Assembly (NCBI RefSeq): GCF_000153205.1
Contig: NZ_CH672427.1
Span: 1,272,667 to 1,336,666, forward strand
Source of the DNA: Nitrococcus mobilis Nb-231
Lineage (GTDB): Bacteria > Pseudomonadota > Gammaproteobacteria > Nitrococcales > Nitrococcaceae
Length of the DNA: 64,000 bases
Reading direction: 5' to 3'
Both the position numbers and the translations under genes were made by a program. The notes under the pieces are model-generated. The model was not told the DNA's origin. It saw only the letters and a program-made list of their open reading frames with translations, and did not search any database. Below, piece after piece: positions 29,470 through 37,614 of this stretch; position 1 is the first letter of the stretch; every line of letters begins with the position of its first letter.

Positions 29470-30577
29470 TCGCCAGACCAACCATTCCGGTCACACCGTT
29501 CATGTGGACCTGAAGGACCGCTCCTATCCCATCTACATCGGCCAAGGTCTGCTGGAGAAGGCCGAGCTGCTGCACCGGCACATACCCGGCACCCAGGTAC
29601 TCGTGGTCACCAATGAAACCGTGGCTCCGCTCTACCTCGAGCGGGTCTGCGCTGCCTTAGCTGGATTTGATCTCGGCCGAGTCATCCTGCCCGATGGTGA
29701 ACAGCACAAAACTCTGGAGACGACCACGCGCATCTACGATGCCCTGATCGATCAGGGTTTCAACCGCTCCGCCACGCTGGTGGGCCTCGGCGGCGGCGTC
29801 GTAGGTGATATAACAGGGTTCGTGGCCGCCACCTACCAGCGTGGTGTGCATTTCATCCAAATACCCACGACGTTGCTGGCGCTGGTGGACTCGGCGGTAG
29901 GCGGCAAAACCGGTGTGAACCACCCGCGCGGCAAAAACATGATCGGAGCCTTCCACCAGCCGCGCTGCGTACTGGCGGACACGGCTACGTTGAGCACGTT
30001 ACCGGAACGCGAATTCCGCGCCGGTATCGCCGAGATCATCAAATATGGACTGATCCAAGACTACGCTTTTTTTCAGTGGCTGGAGCGCCAACTGGCCCAG
30101 GTGCTGGCGCGTGATCCGGCGGCTTTGATGTATATCATCGAGCAATCTTGCCGCAACAAAGCTTATGTGGTCGCAGCCGATGAGCGCGAATCCGGTCAGC
30201 GGGCTTTACTCAACCTGGGGCACACCTTTGGCCATGCCATCGAGACGGCAACCGGCTACCGCGAATGGCTGCACGGCGAGGCGGTGGCCGTCGGCATGTG
30301 CATGGCCGCTCACCTGTCGGCGAGCATGGGCTGGATGACCGCGAAGGCCTTCGAACGCACGGAAGCCCTGATTCAGGCGGCCGGTCTGCCCGTTTTGCCC
30401 CCGCCCCTGTCTCCCGGCGCGCTGCGCAAGCTCATGGCCATCGACAAAAAGGCAACCGGCGGACGGCTGCGCCTGGTTTTGCTCGAAGGCATCGGCAGCG
30501 CTGTGGTCACCGAGGCGTTCGACGATCAAGCACTCACCGCGACACTGGAACATTTCACGGCGGCAGCCGGCAGATAA
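29462..30577 (+). CDS. aroB: 3-dehydroquinate synthase
   Basis: NAD- and metal-dependent cyclisation of DAHP in aromatic biosynthesis. 371 residues from the GTG at 29462, which overlaps the aroK stop by 8 bp and follows GGAGAG. Motifs: DGEQHKTLET, GLGGGVVGDITGFVAATYQRG, TTLLALVDSAVGGKTGVNH, and the metal ligands in NLGHTFGHAIE and WLHGEAVAVGM. The pilQ-aroK-aroB order is conserved in gammaproteobacteria. Confidence 0.95.
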   Translation: MPNRQTNHSGHTVHVDLKDRSYPIYIGQGLLEKAELLHRHIPGTQVLVVTNETVAPLYLERVCAALAGFDLGRVILPDGEQHKTLETTTRIYDALIDQGFNRSATLVGLGGGVVGDITGFVAATYQRGVHFIQIPTTLLALVDSAVGGKTGVNHPRGKNMIGAFHQPRCVLADTATLSTLPEREFRAGIAEIIKYGLIQDYAFFQWLERQLAQVLARDPAALMYIIEQSCRNKAYVVAADERESGQRALLNLGHTFGHAIETATGYREWLHGEAVAVGMCMAAHLSASMGWMTAKAFERTEALIQAAGLPVLPPPLSPGALRKLMAIDKKATGGRLRLVLLEGIGSAVVTEAFDDQALTATLEHFTAAAGR

Positions 30578-31403
30578 TAAGCAGATAAGCAAATTCCCCC
30601 GCTTACGCGGGAGAGCCTGCGCAGAGAACTACGGCCATGGTCTGAATATATGGCATGCCGTGGTGTGGTTCGGCCGCACTCCTAAATCTTGTTTGATGCA
30701 CGTTATACGGCAGCGCTTCTTAACCTGATCGTTTCACAAGTTTTGCGCGAGTGGCCAATTTTACGCCAAGGCGAGGTCGAGTCACGGTTATTCGCCCGCT
30801 ACGCATCGCCCAGTGCGTCCCCCACGCATGAAATATGCGACCATGACGCCTCGTAGGCGCCGCGAGCACACAAAAGTGACGTGATTCTCCGCGCCGCGCG
30901 CAGAGGCGGTTCTCCGGCGACGGCCGGATGAGTGCTTAGGAGCGAGGCTGCGCAGATCAGACCGGCTGGGCGCGGGCGAGCTCAGTGTCGACGAGCCCTC
31001 ATGGCAGAGGCTGCAGTGGAGCACGTAGGCGGCGGCGAGTCGCCTGCGCACTTGGCGTTGGCGCAGCGGCGCGCATGCAGCGCCTGGGTGGTGGCGAGTT
31101 GGAGGGCAGCCAGACGCACGAGCACGACGTTGCCGGGGAGCCTGAGGAGGAAGTCGGGGTGCGCCTCCTCGAAGGCGAGCGCCATGAGCTCGGGGTTAGC
31201 GAAATGTCGTCGCCGCGCAGCACCAGCGCGCCGCCGTCGAAGGCGCCGCGCACGGTGAGTCCATCGATGGCAGGGAAACGCAGCAACTCTGGGGTAGAAT
31301 TCGACACGGGCGACCTCGTTTGACTTCTTCCGAAGCGTTTATTATGGAACACCCATTATATTAGTGGGTTAAACGAAGCTCGCCTTTTTGTGAATTTTTC
31401 GGG
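30578..31403. other. Region without an intact gene
   Basis: About 825 bp between aroB and the IS5-family element. No intact, family-like gene is visible. A weak GC stem (CCCGC/GCGGG, 30598-30611) directly follows aroB. The right two thirds hold decayed coding sequence on the minus strand, described separately. It appears to be the left edge of the accessory block. Confidence 0.6.
30982..31352 (-). pseudogene. Decayed coding remnant, identity unclear
   Basis: Two overlapping minus-strand frames read as one protein if a single-base shift near 31195 is allowed: TPELLRFPAIDGLTVRGAFDGGALVL, then ANPELMALAFEEAHPDFLLR and a Cys-containing tail (RRCANAKC). The first part has an FDGGA motif reminiscent of the N terminus of IS1380-type transposases, but the second part does not match that family in my reading. 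I therefore report a broken gene without a firm identity. Confidence 0.3.
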
Positions 31404-32228
31404 CTAGAGCGTGTTATGAACTTGCAGCGCGGCTAATATTCGAGCGGCCGCTGGCAGCATGAGCACGGCGAAGACCAGGAAATGCAGACCACTCAGGACC
31501 GTGGGTAAACGCTCGTAGTCTCTGGCGAGCCGGCGAAACCGCGCCAGCCATCCGAAGCTGCGTTCCACCACCCAGCGTCGGGGCAACAGTACGAAACCTT
31601 TCTTGGCTTCAGGCAGTTTGACCACCTGCAGCTCGATGCCGTTGCCCTGCGCCGCCTCCTTGGCCTGCTCGCCCGTGTAGCCTTGATCCACCCAGGCCAG
31701 CTTGACCGTGCCGCCCGTGGCCTCTTGCACGGCCTCGCACAACAGCCGCACTTGCGCGCGCTCCGGCTCGTTGGCCGGCGTGACGTGCACGGCCAGCAAA
31801 TGCCCCAGCGTGTCCACCGCCACGTGCACCTTGCTGCCGCGGTGACGCTTATAGCCATCGTAGCCGGCGCGCGGCCCGCGGGCCGCTCTCGCAGCTGGAC
31901 AGCGTGCGCCCTCCATCACTACGGCGCTGGGCTGGCTCTGGCGTCCTTGTGCCACGCGGATGATCGAGCGCAGCTCCGAGACCATGGCCTCGAAGCAGCC
32001 CGAATCGACCCAACGCCGGCTTTGCTGGTAGACCGCCTCCCAGGGCGGAAAGTCGTTGGGCAGCAGTCGCCACGGCGCACCCGCCCGCACGAGCCAACGC
32101 AGGGCATTGAAAACCTCGCGCAGGTCGCGCCGGCGTTGCGGCGCGGGCGCGTTCATGAGGCTCAGGTACGGCGCCGCGAAGCTCCATTTTTCGTCGCTGA
32201 CATCTGTGGGATAGGGCTTTCGAGTCAT
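31404..32228 (-). CDS. IS5-family transposase, probably inactive
   Basis: 274 residues. N-terminal YPTDVSDEKWSFAAPYL domain and DDE-type core with AWVDQGYTG (second Asp) and VVERSFGWLARFRRL (Glu). The first catalytic Asp, expected in VVMDGRTLxS, is lost: the frame reads VVMEGARCPAARAARGPRAGYDG, while the expected GRTLSSCESGPR appears in the neighbouring frame. Two compensating indels near 31870 and 31912 explain this and keep the frame open. The TAG stop codon (31404-31406) lies in the flanking CTAG target sequence, outside the element proper. Confidence 0.85.
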   Translation of the reverse strand: MTRKPYPTDVSDEKWSFAAPYLSLMNAPAPQRRRDLREVFNALRWLVRAGAPWRLLPNDFPPWEAVYQQSRRWVDSGCFEAMVSELRSIIRVAQGRQSQPSAVVMEGARCPAARAARGPRAGYDGYKRHRGSKVHVAVDTLGHLLAVHVTPANEPERAQVRLLCEAVQEATGGTVKLAWVDQGYTGEQAKEAAQGNGIELQVVKLPEAKKGFVLLPRRWVVERSFGWLARFRRLARDYERLPTVLSGLHFLVFAVLMLPAAARILAALQVHNTL

Positions 32229-32282
32229 GGCGCCATTCTACAGGCCTCGGCCCCGCCCCCGATCAGAAGTTCATAACACGCT
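31408..32282 (-). mobile_element. IS5-family insertion sequence (IS427-like group)
   Basis: 875-bp element with perfect 16-bp terminal inverted repeats AGCGTGTTATGAACTT at both ends and CTAG directly flanking each side (31404-31407 and 32283-32286), the target duplicated by this IS5 subgroup. It carries one transposase gene on the minus strand. On its right it abuts, without a gap, the last 30 codons of a bhcA-like gene, so its insertion or a later deletion removed the rest of that gene. Confidence 0.88.
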
Positions 32283-32286
32283 CTAG

Positions 32287-32376
32287 GCTACCCCCATTGA
32301 GCTCGACAGCGGGGTGGCCGCCGCCCAGGGCTACTACCGGGTCGAGGTCATCCCGGTCCAGCGCAAAACCGGCTGA
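32287..32376 (+). pseudogene. 3' remnant of an aminotransferase gene (bhcA-like)
   Basis: A 29-codon open tail starts exactly at the IS junction and ends with TGA, 31 bp before bhcB. It reads ATPIELDSGVAAAQGYYRVE..., where SGVAAAQGYYR resembles the C-terminal segment of class V aminotransferases. BhcA, the aspartate-glyoxylate aminotransferase, is the expected gene at this position in bhcABCD clusters. The remnant is too short for firm assignment; position is the main argument. Confidence 0.5.
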
Positions 32377-32407
32377 GCCGAGCGCACGATAGAGGAGCTG
32401 CCAAGCG

Positions 32408-33361
32408 ATGTATATCCCGACCTACGACGACGTCCAGGCCGCCCACGAGCGCATTCGGCCCTGGATCCACCGCACGCCGGTGCTCACCAGCACCACCCTC
32501 GACCGCATGAGCGGCGCCGAACTGTTCTTCAAGTGCGAGAACCTGCAGAAGGCGGGCGCGTTCAAGGTGCGCGGCGCCACCAACGCGGTATTCAGCCTGA
32601 CGGCGGAGGAAGCAGCGCACGGGGTGGCGACCCATTCCTCCGGCAACCACGCCTTGTCCCTGAGCCGCGCGGCGGGCTGCCGGGGCATCCCATGCACAGT
32701 GATCATGCCGAAGACGGCGAGCCAGGCGAAGATGCGCGCCGTGGCGGACTACGGCGGCGAGATCATCACCTGCAAGCCAAGCCTGGAGGATCGGGAGCGC
32801 ACCCTGGAGGCCCTGGTGGAGCGCACCGGCGCGAATTTCGTCCACCCGTACAATGACCACCGGGTGATCGCCGGCCAGGCCACCTGCTCTCGGGAGCTCC
32901 TGGAGGACGTGGGCGAGCTGGACGCGGTGGTCGCCCCCATCGGCGGCGGCGGCATGATCAGCGGCACGTCCCTGACCGTCTCCACCATCGCGCCGGACAC
33001 ACGCATCTATGCGGCTGAACCGCAGAACGCCGACGACGCGTATCGTTCCTTCAAGGCCGGTCACATCATCGAGGACGATGCGCCGGACACGGTGGCCGAC
33101 GGCCTGCGGGTCTCTCTGCGGGAGCTGACTTGGCACTTCGTCTCCAGCTACGTCACCGACATTCTCCTGGCGACGGAGGAGGACATCGTGGACGCCATGC
33201 GCCTGGTATGGGAGCGCATGAAGATCGTCATCGAGCCGTCGTCGGCCGTGGCCGTCGCCACAATCCTCAACAACCCGGAGCTGTTCCGGGACCAACGGGT
33301 GGGCGTGATCCTCACCGGCGGCAACGTGGACATGTACAAGCTGCCCTGGCTCACCAAGTAA
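32408..33361 (+). CDS. bhcB: Beta-hydroxyaspartate dehydratase (BhcB-like PLP enzyme)
   Basis: PLP-dependent ammonia-lyase of the serine/threonine dehydratase fold II family. 317 residues, apparently complete. PLP-lysine motif KAGAFKVRGA (Lys about 53), SSGNHALSLS, the glycine loop PIGGGGMISG, and the cofactor N1-binding region LTGGNVDM. In a bhc cluster it converts beta-hydroxyaspartate to iminosuccinate. A threonine or hydroxyectoine-pathway (EutB-like) dehydratase is possible from sequence alone, but the neighbouring aldolase- and iminosuccinate-reductase-like genes favour BhcB. GAGGAG precedes the ATG. Higher GC than the flanking core genes. Confidence 0.78.
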   Translation: MYIPTYDDVQAAHERIRPWIHRTPVLTSTTLDRMSGAELFFKCENLQKAGAFKVRGATNAVFSLTAEEAAHGVATHSSGNHALSLSRAAGCRGIPCTVIMPKTASQAKMRAVADYGGEIITCKPSLEDRERTLEALVERTGANFVHPYNDHRVIAGQATCSRELLEDVGELDAVVAPIGGGGMISGTSLTVSTIAPDTRIYAAEPQNADDAYRSFKAGHIIEDDAPDTVADGLRVSLRELTWHFVSSYVTDILLATEEDIVDAMRLVWERMKIVIEPSSAVAVATILNNPELFRDQRVGVILTGGNVDMYKLPWLTK

Positions 33362-33392
33362 ACCAGCACGGAACACGCGAGAGGAGGACATC

Positions 33393-34181
33393 ATGAGCAC
33401 CAACGTCCCCGCCCTTGTGGGCACCCCCATCGACGCCATCAACGCCGCCGCCCTGCGCTACGGTTCGCACATCGAGGTGCTGGTGGAGATCGACGTGGGT
33501 GCGGGCCGCTGCGGCGTGGCGCCGGGACAGCCCGCCGTCCCCCTGGCACGCCGGATCGCCGATTCCGAGGCACTGACCTTCGCCGGGCTGCAGGCCTACC
33601 AGGGCAAGGCTCAGCACGTGCATGACTACCAGGAGCGCAAGGCGAAGATCGACGAGGCGGTGGCCGCCACTAAGGAGACCGTGGAGCTGCTCCGGCAGGA
33701 GGGCCTGGAGTGCGACATCGTCGCCGGCGCCGGCACCGGAACCTACGCCTTCGAGGGTGAGAGCGGCGTCTACAACGAGCTCCAGTGCGGCTCCTACATT
33801 TTCATGGACGCGGACTACCAGCGCATCCTTATGGAGGATGGCCGCCCCACCGATACCTTCGAGAACAGCCTGTTCATCTACACCACGGTGATGAGCAAGA
33901 CCAAGGCCGAGAAGGCCATCTGCGACGCCGGCCTGAAGGCTCAGAGCGTGGACTCCGGCGTGACCGTGGTGTACGGCCGGGACGATGTGGAGTACATCGG
34001 CGCCTCCGACGAGCACGGCGTGATCAAGGATCCGGACAACAAGCTGCGCCTGGGCGAGAAGCTCAAGCTCGTGCCTGACCACTGCGACCCGACAGTGAAC
34101 ATCTACGACTGGTACGTGGGAGTGCGCAACAACCGGGTGGAGTGTCTGTGGCCGATTACCGGGCGCGGCATGAGCCTGTAA
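33393..34181 (+). pseudogene. bhcC: Beta-hydroxyaspartate aldolase (BhcC-like), internally deleted
   Basis: DSD1/D-threonine-aldolase-family protein. The open frame encodes 262 residues against roughly 380 expected. The first 16 residues (ending GTPIDAI) resemble the family N terminus, then the sequence jumps in frame to EVLVEIDVGAGRCGVAPGQ, about 110-120 residues later. The missing part includes the PLP-binding lysine (RPHxKTHK region). The C-terminal metal site is kept (SDEHG and PDHCDPT). It should not be an active aldolase. A strong AGGAGGA precedes the ATG. Confidence 0.78.
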
Positions 34182-34237
34182 CACGGGTCGCCGGGGTGGC
34201 CCCGTGCCGCCCCTGCCCTCAACGAGGAGTGCGACGG

Positions 34238-35203
34238 ATGCTGATCCTTTCCGAAGATGTGGTACAAGCTACCGTCGGCCGCGCGGACGCGGTGGCGGCA
34301 GTGGAGTCGGTGTTCGCCGCCATGGCGACGGGCGGCGCCTGGAACTTCCCCGTGGTGCGGGAGGCCATCGGCCACGCCGACGCCCTGTATGGGTTCAAGT
34401 CCGGCTTCGACCGCAGCACTCTGACCCTGGGGGTCAAGTCCGGCGGCTACTGGCCGGGCAACGCCGCCCGGGGGCTGACCAACCATCAGTCCACGGTGCT
34501 GCTGTTCGATCCGGACACCGGCCGACCCTGCGCCCTAGTGGGCGGCAACTACCTGACTGTGCTGCGTACCGCCGCGGCCAGCGCCGTGTCCATCCGCCAC
34601 CTGGCACGGCCGGACGCGAAGGTGCTGGGGATCGTGGACGCCGGTCACCAGGCACCGTTCCAGCTCCGGGCCACCGTGGAGCAGCGGCCTATCGAGCGGG
34701 TCATCGCCTGAAACCGCAGCCCGGAGCGGCTAGACACACTCGCCGAGGCGGCCCAGTTTATGGGCCTGCCCTGCGAGGCTGTGGACCGGGACACCCTGGC
34801 AGCCCAGGCCGACGTAATCATTACCATCACATCTTGCTTCGAGCCGCTGCTCACGGCGGACCAGAGCCGCCCCGGTACCCACATCGCCTGCATGGGGACG
34901 GACACTGCCGGCAAGCAGGAGATCGACCCGGCGATCCTCGCCGGTGCGCAGGTGTTCACCGATGCCCCGGAGCAGGCCCGCACCATCGGCGAGTCTCAGC
35001 ACGCGGTGGCGCAAGGACTCATCGCGGCGGACGACCTTCGCGCCATTGGCGAAGTGATCGATGCTCCCGACTCCCTGAGCCGCCCGGCGGACGCCATTAC
35101 CGTGTTCGATGGTACCGGCGTCGGACTCCAGGATCTAGCGGTGGCCCGGGTGGCGGTGGAACGAGCCGCCGAGGCCGGCACGGCCAGCGAAATCGCTTGG
35201 TAA
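34238..35203 (+). pseudogene. bhcD: Iminosuccinate reductase (BhcD-like), in-frame stop
   Basis: Ornithine cyclodeaminase/mu-crystallin family. The frame starts at MLILSEDVVQ after GAGGAG and stays in one phase to 35203 except for a TGA at 34709-34711, in ERVIA-stop-NRSPERLD, where the family typically has Trp (AWNR). A single TGG-to-TGA change explains it. FKSGFD, GGYWPGN and NHQST substrate-site segments are present before the stop. The Rossmann loop reads GIVDAGHQA, with Asp where Gly is usual. In a working cycle it would reduce iminosuccinate to aspartate. Confidence 0.8.
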
Positions 35204-35306
35204 CCTTCCTCCCTAGACGTTCAGGCGGCCCAGGGAGCCGGGGGCATCGATCACCGCCGGGAACACCGGCACGGCCCAATGTCAAAAAGCCGCACCCCTT
35301 CGCTGC

Positions 35307-35579
35307 TCATGCGATCACCCGGTAGCCGCGCCGGCACTTACGTCGGATGAGCGCTTGCAAGGCCCGCCGCGCGGCAGAGAGCTCGTCATGCGGATCGCGG
35401 CGGACTGTGCCGCCCTGGCCGATGCGGCCCCATTCGCGTACGAGCGCCACACCGCCAAAGAGATCCGGCCAGAGCACCACGTGGTAGAATCGATAGACGT
35501 TGCGCTCTGGGTCGATGCGCTCGAGGCGCACAGCGTCGCTTGGCTCGATTTGTAATTCTTCTCGCGATATGTGTTTCAC
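35307..35579 (-). CDS. WGR domain protein
   Basis: 90-residue protein that is essentially one WGR domain: YRFYHVVLWPDLFGGVALVREWGRIGQGG followed by AARRALQALIRRKCRRGY. WGR domains occur in PARPs, in MolR-like proteins and as free-standing small proteins; a nucleic-acid-binding role is presumed. It is convergent with bhcD. It looks intact. Confidence 0.8.
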   Translation of the reverse strand: MKHISREELQIEPSDAVRLERIDPERNVYRFYHVVLWPDLFGGVALVREWGRIGQGGTVRRDPHDELSAARRALQALIRRKCRRGYRVIA

Positions 35580-35851
35580 AGCCGGCCTGCAAAAGCCCCC
35601 AGTCGGGGGTATCGGATTATCTTGCGGCTCTTCTTAGCATAGCGGTGGCGGGATTAAACGCCTAGAGCCTGCTTATAGGCGCCTTCAGCGCAACCTCGCC
35701 CGCAAGCTTTTAGCGCAATTAACCTCACATCGATCAAAACGGCTTGCTGGAGCGATGTGTAGCCGGCGGGCACCCGCTGATGATGGAACGCGCGGCGGAG
35801 TGTCCTCCTTGCGCAAGCTACCGAACCAGCCAAGCACCAGCAGACCGAGGC

Positions 35852-36230
35852 TCACCGGCTCGACGCGGCGCGTGGGAGCACCTGCAATGCAGCTTGCGCG
35901 ATAACCTCATGGCCCGCGGTGGTCGGATGGAGGCCATCCAGCCCCCCGTCGGGTCATTAATACACGCCGGAGAGACTGCGCAGAGAAAGCTCGCATCGGC
36001 AAAGCCGAATGCTTGCGGATTGCCGACGAGGGTCTAAATAAGGCCGAAAGCGTCGAACTGGAAGATGCCGATGGGTAGGGTACTCAGCGGGATCAGCGCC
36101 GCTTCGAACAAATCATTTATCGGCCGAGCGATGGCCGTGCCGATCACTATCGCATTCTACCCAGCGTCTGACCGACCGGCACGAGTCCGAGATCAGGCAC
36201 GATCCATATCAAGAAAATTACTCGCGCCGA
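35852..36230 (-). pseudogene. GDSL/SGNH esterase remnant
   Basis: Decayed C-terminal half of a secreted GDSL-type lipase/esterase. Reading across frames: IVPDLGLVPVGQT near 36190-36215, then RPINDLFEAALIPLSTLPIG and IFQFDAFGLI, a TAG stop, TLVGNPQAFGFADASFLCAVSP, a frameshift near 35935, and LDGLHPTTAGHEVIAQAALQ, which is block V with the catalytic Asp/His. At least three lesions (two frame changes and one stop) are needed to read through, so the gene is dead. No 5' half was found. Confidence 0.62.
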
Positions 36231-36288
36231 CCGGCCCCACGCGCACGCCGCCATAAGTAAGGATTGCGCGGCGTACCCGCCACACTTG

Positions 36289-36471
36289 TCAGAGCGCTTT
36301 CGGCCCCATGAGGAACCAGATTACCAAACCGAGCAACGGCAGCAGCAAAACCAGAACCACCCAGAAGACCTTGGCCCCCGTTGAGGCGCCGCTTTGCACG
36401 ATGGAGATGATCGCCCACACGTCGAGAACCAAAAGGATAAACCCAAAAAATCCACCGACCTCTACACTCAT
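36289..36471 (-). CDS. Small PLDc_N-type membrane protein
   Basis: 60 residues with two hydrophobic helices: VGGFFGFILLVLDVWAIISIV, then VFWVVLVLLLPLLGLVIWFLMGP. This is the N-terminal domain pattern of phospholipase-D/cardiolipin-synthase proteins, also found as free-standing small inner-membrane proteins. GGAG lies 7 nt before the ATG. It looks intact among decayed neighbours. Confidence 0.75.
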   Translation of the reverse strand: MSVEVGGFFGFILLVLDVWAIISIVQSGASTGAKVFWVVLVLLLPLLGLVIWFLMGPKAL

Positions 36472-36795
36472 GGTCGTGCTCCAATGTTATTTTGGACACA
36501 ATTTTTTTAGCTCGCACAAGGATTCTTGCCCAAATGACTGCGCCCGCCAAGACCTGGGAGTGCTTGCCGGGCGATCCGGCTCCACACCGGGGAGGCAATT
36601 CACCGTCTCCCCTTCGCGTAGGTTGATCTCGCCCCCTTGTCGGTTGCGGCAGGCCGAAACGCACCCGGGTCACCGTCTCGATCCCCGCCACCAGGGACTT
36701 GCCCAAGGCCAGCGCCAGCGCGGCCAAACGCTCCTCCAGCGCCGTGGGGGAGAGGTACTTGAGCTCCGGCTCCCACGCCGACACCCCTGGTGCCC
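36472..36795 (-). other. Decayed coding sequence, unidentified
   Basis: No intact gene. The minus strand has a coding-like stretch (WEPELKYLSPTALEERLAAL, then GKSLVAGIETVTRVRFGLPQPT) that continues, after a one-base shift near 36630, as GEINLREGETVNCLPGVEPD. I could not place it in a family. The AT-rich patch near 36485-36510 sits just upstream of the PLDc_N gene and may hold its promoter. Confidence 0.35.
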
Positions 36796-37131
36796 TTAGA
36801 TCGCGTGCGCGTTGAACGGCATACCGCTCGCCGGGTCGTACCAGCCCTACTCCACAGCGAAACCGATCAGGTTCTCCGCGCCCATAAAATCCGGGTGATC
36901 GCGAAAATCCGGCGGCACCTCCTCAATGTAGCCGGGATAGAGCACGCGCACCTCGTTCGGGCCGAGGCGCTCGGCCACCCACAGTCGCCGACCGCCGGCG
37001 AACTCCCAGACGATCCAATCTTCGTTGGAATCGGCGATGAGATGGGTGTTGCCGCCGTAGATGGCGTAGCCGTAGCGCTCGATGAGCTCACCGATCAGGG
37101 CCACAGCCTCACGGGCAAGACACTCACACAA
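36796..37131 (-). pseudogene. C69-family dipeptidase-like fragment
   Basis: Internal segment of an N-terminal-nucleophile peptidase of the C69 type: EAVALIGELIERYGYAIYGG, THLIADSNEDWIVWEFAGG, LWVAERLGPNEVRVLYPGYI and NLIGFAVE, interrupted by TAG at 36847-36849, then GWYDPASGMPFN and a second stop at 36796. The N-terminal part with the catalytic Cys is absent, since the HicB-like gene begins right upstream. Assignment rests on pattern memory and is moderate. Confidence 0.45.
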
Positions 37132-37315
37132 TCACCTCGACCACCTCTGCGTCTATAGACGGCGAAATCGGTTCATCGTGGACTTTCAGTCTTTCAAGAT
37201 ACCCTTCGATAGCCTCTTGAATGTTCTTCAGCACCTCGCCCCTCGTATGGCCTTGGGGAAACGCACCCAGGTACCTTTTATCCGTGAGGGCGCTTCGGTC
37301 GTTGGCGTTGTTCAT
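37124..37315 (-). CDS. HicB-like antitoxin domain protein
   Basis: 63-residue protein with the HicB pattern LGAFPQGHTRGEVLKNIQEAIEGYLERL, close to the usual LPGCxSQGxTxEEAxxNIxEAI. The N terminus (MNNANDRSALTDKRY) is shorter than normal, and no HicA toxin gene lies next to it, so it may be an orphan or truncated antitoxin. It is divergent from the phd-vapC pair. Confidence 0.5.
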   Translation of the reverse strand: MNNANDRSALTDKRYLGAFPQGHTRGEVLKNIQEAIEGYLERLKVHDEPISPSIDAEVVEVIV

Positions 37316-37330
37316 CGTTCAGTACATTAT

Positions 37331-37350
37331 ATGACCACTTAAGAGGTCAT
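37331..37350. promoter_or_regulatory. Palindromic operator candidate for phd-vapC
   Basis: 20-bp near-perfect palindrome ATGACCACTTAAGAGGTCAT (one mismatched pair), 15 bp upstream of the antitoxin start and overlapping a TATA-like stretch (CATTATATG). Phd-type antitoxins autorepress by binding such palindromes at their own promoter. It lies between the divergent HicB-like and phd genes. Confidence 0.65.
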
Positions 37351-37365
37351 GTTTCGAGGATGCTG

Positions 37366-37614
37366 ATGGACAGCACAACGGTTACTTTTGCCGAAGCTAA
37401 AGCCCATCTTAGCCAGCTCACGGAGCGCGCTGCGGCCGGTGAAACGGTCATTATCACCAAGCGAGGCAAACCAGTAGCGCAGCTATCAAGGCCTGCCACA
37501 TCTCGCAAACCTGTGGGCTTAGCCATGCTGCGCCGCCTGACGGAGAGTATGCCAAAACAATCGGAGGAGGCAGACCGGTTCATGCGGCGACTGCGCGATG
37601 AAGCGCGTTATTGA
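37366..37614 (+). CDS. Phd/YefM family antitoxin
   Basis: 82-residue antitoxin. N-terminal TTVTFAEAKAHLSQLTERAAAGETVIITKRGKPVAQL is the Phd/YefM DNA-binding fold; the C-terminal tail (SEEADRFMRRLRDEARY) would neutralise the toxin. GAGG lies 6 nt before the ATG at 37366 (an in-frame ATG at 37360 is also possible). The stop overlaps the toxin start as TGATG. Confidence 0.85.
   Translation: MDSTTVTFAEAKAHLSQLTERAAAGETVIITKRGKPVAQLSRPATSRKPVGLAMLRRLTESMPKQSEEADRFMRRLRDEARY

Noticed and set aside
30788..31051. CSLCHEG on the minus strand, a possible c-type haem motif
   Set aside because: An isolated CxxCH in a decayed stretch without a signal peptide or other cytochrome features; chance match more likely.
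34709..34711. TGA in bhcD as a selenocysteine codon
   Set aside because: The position is occupied by Trp in the family, not Cys, and I saw no SECIS-like hairpin just downstream; a nonsense mutation is simpler.
32408..35203. Hydroxyectoine degradation genes eutB/eutC
   Set aside because: A dehydratase and an ornithine-cyclodeaminase-like gene would fit, but the DSD1-type aldolase between them is characteristic of bhc clusters, not of eut clusters.
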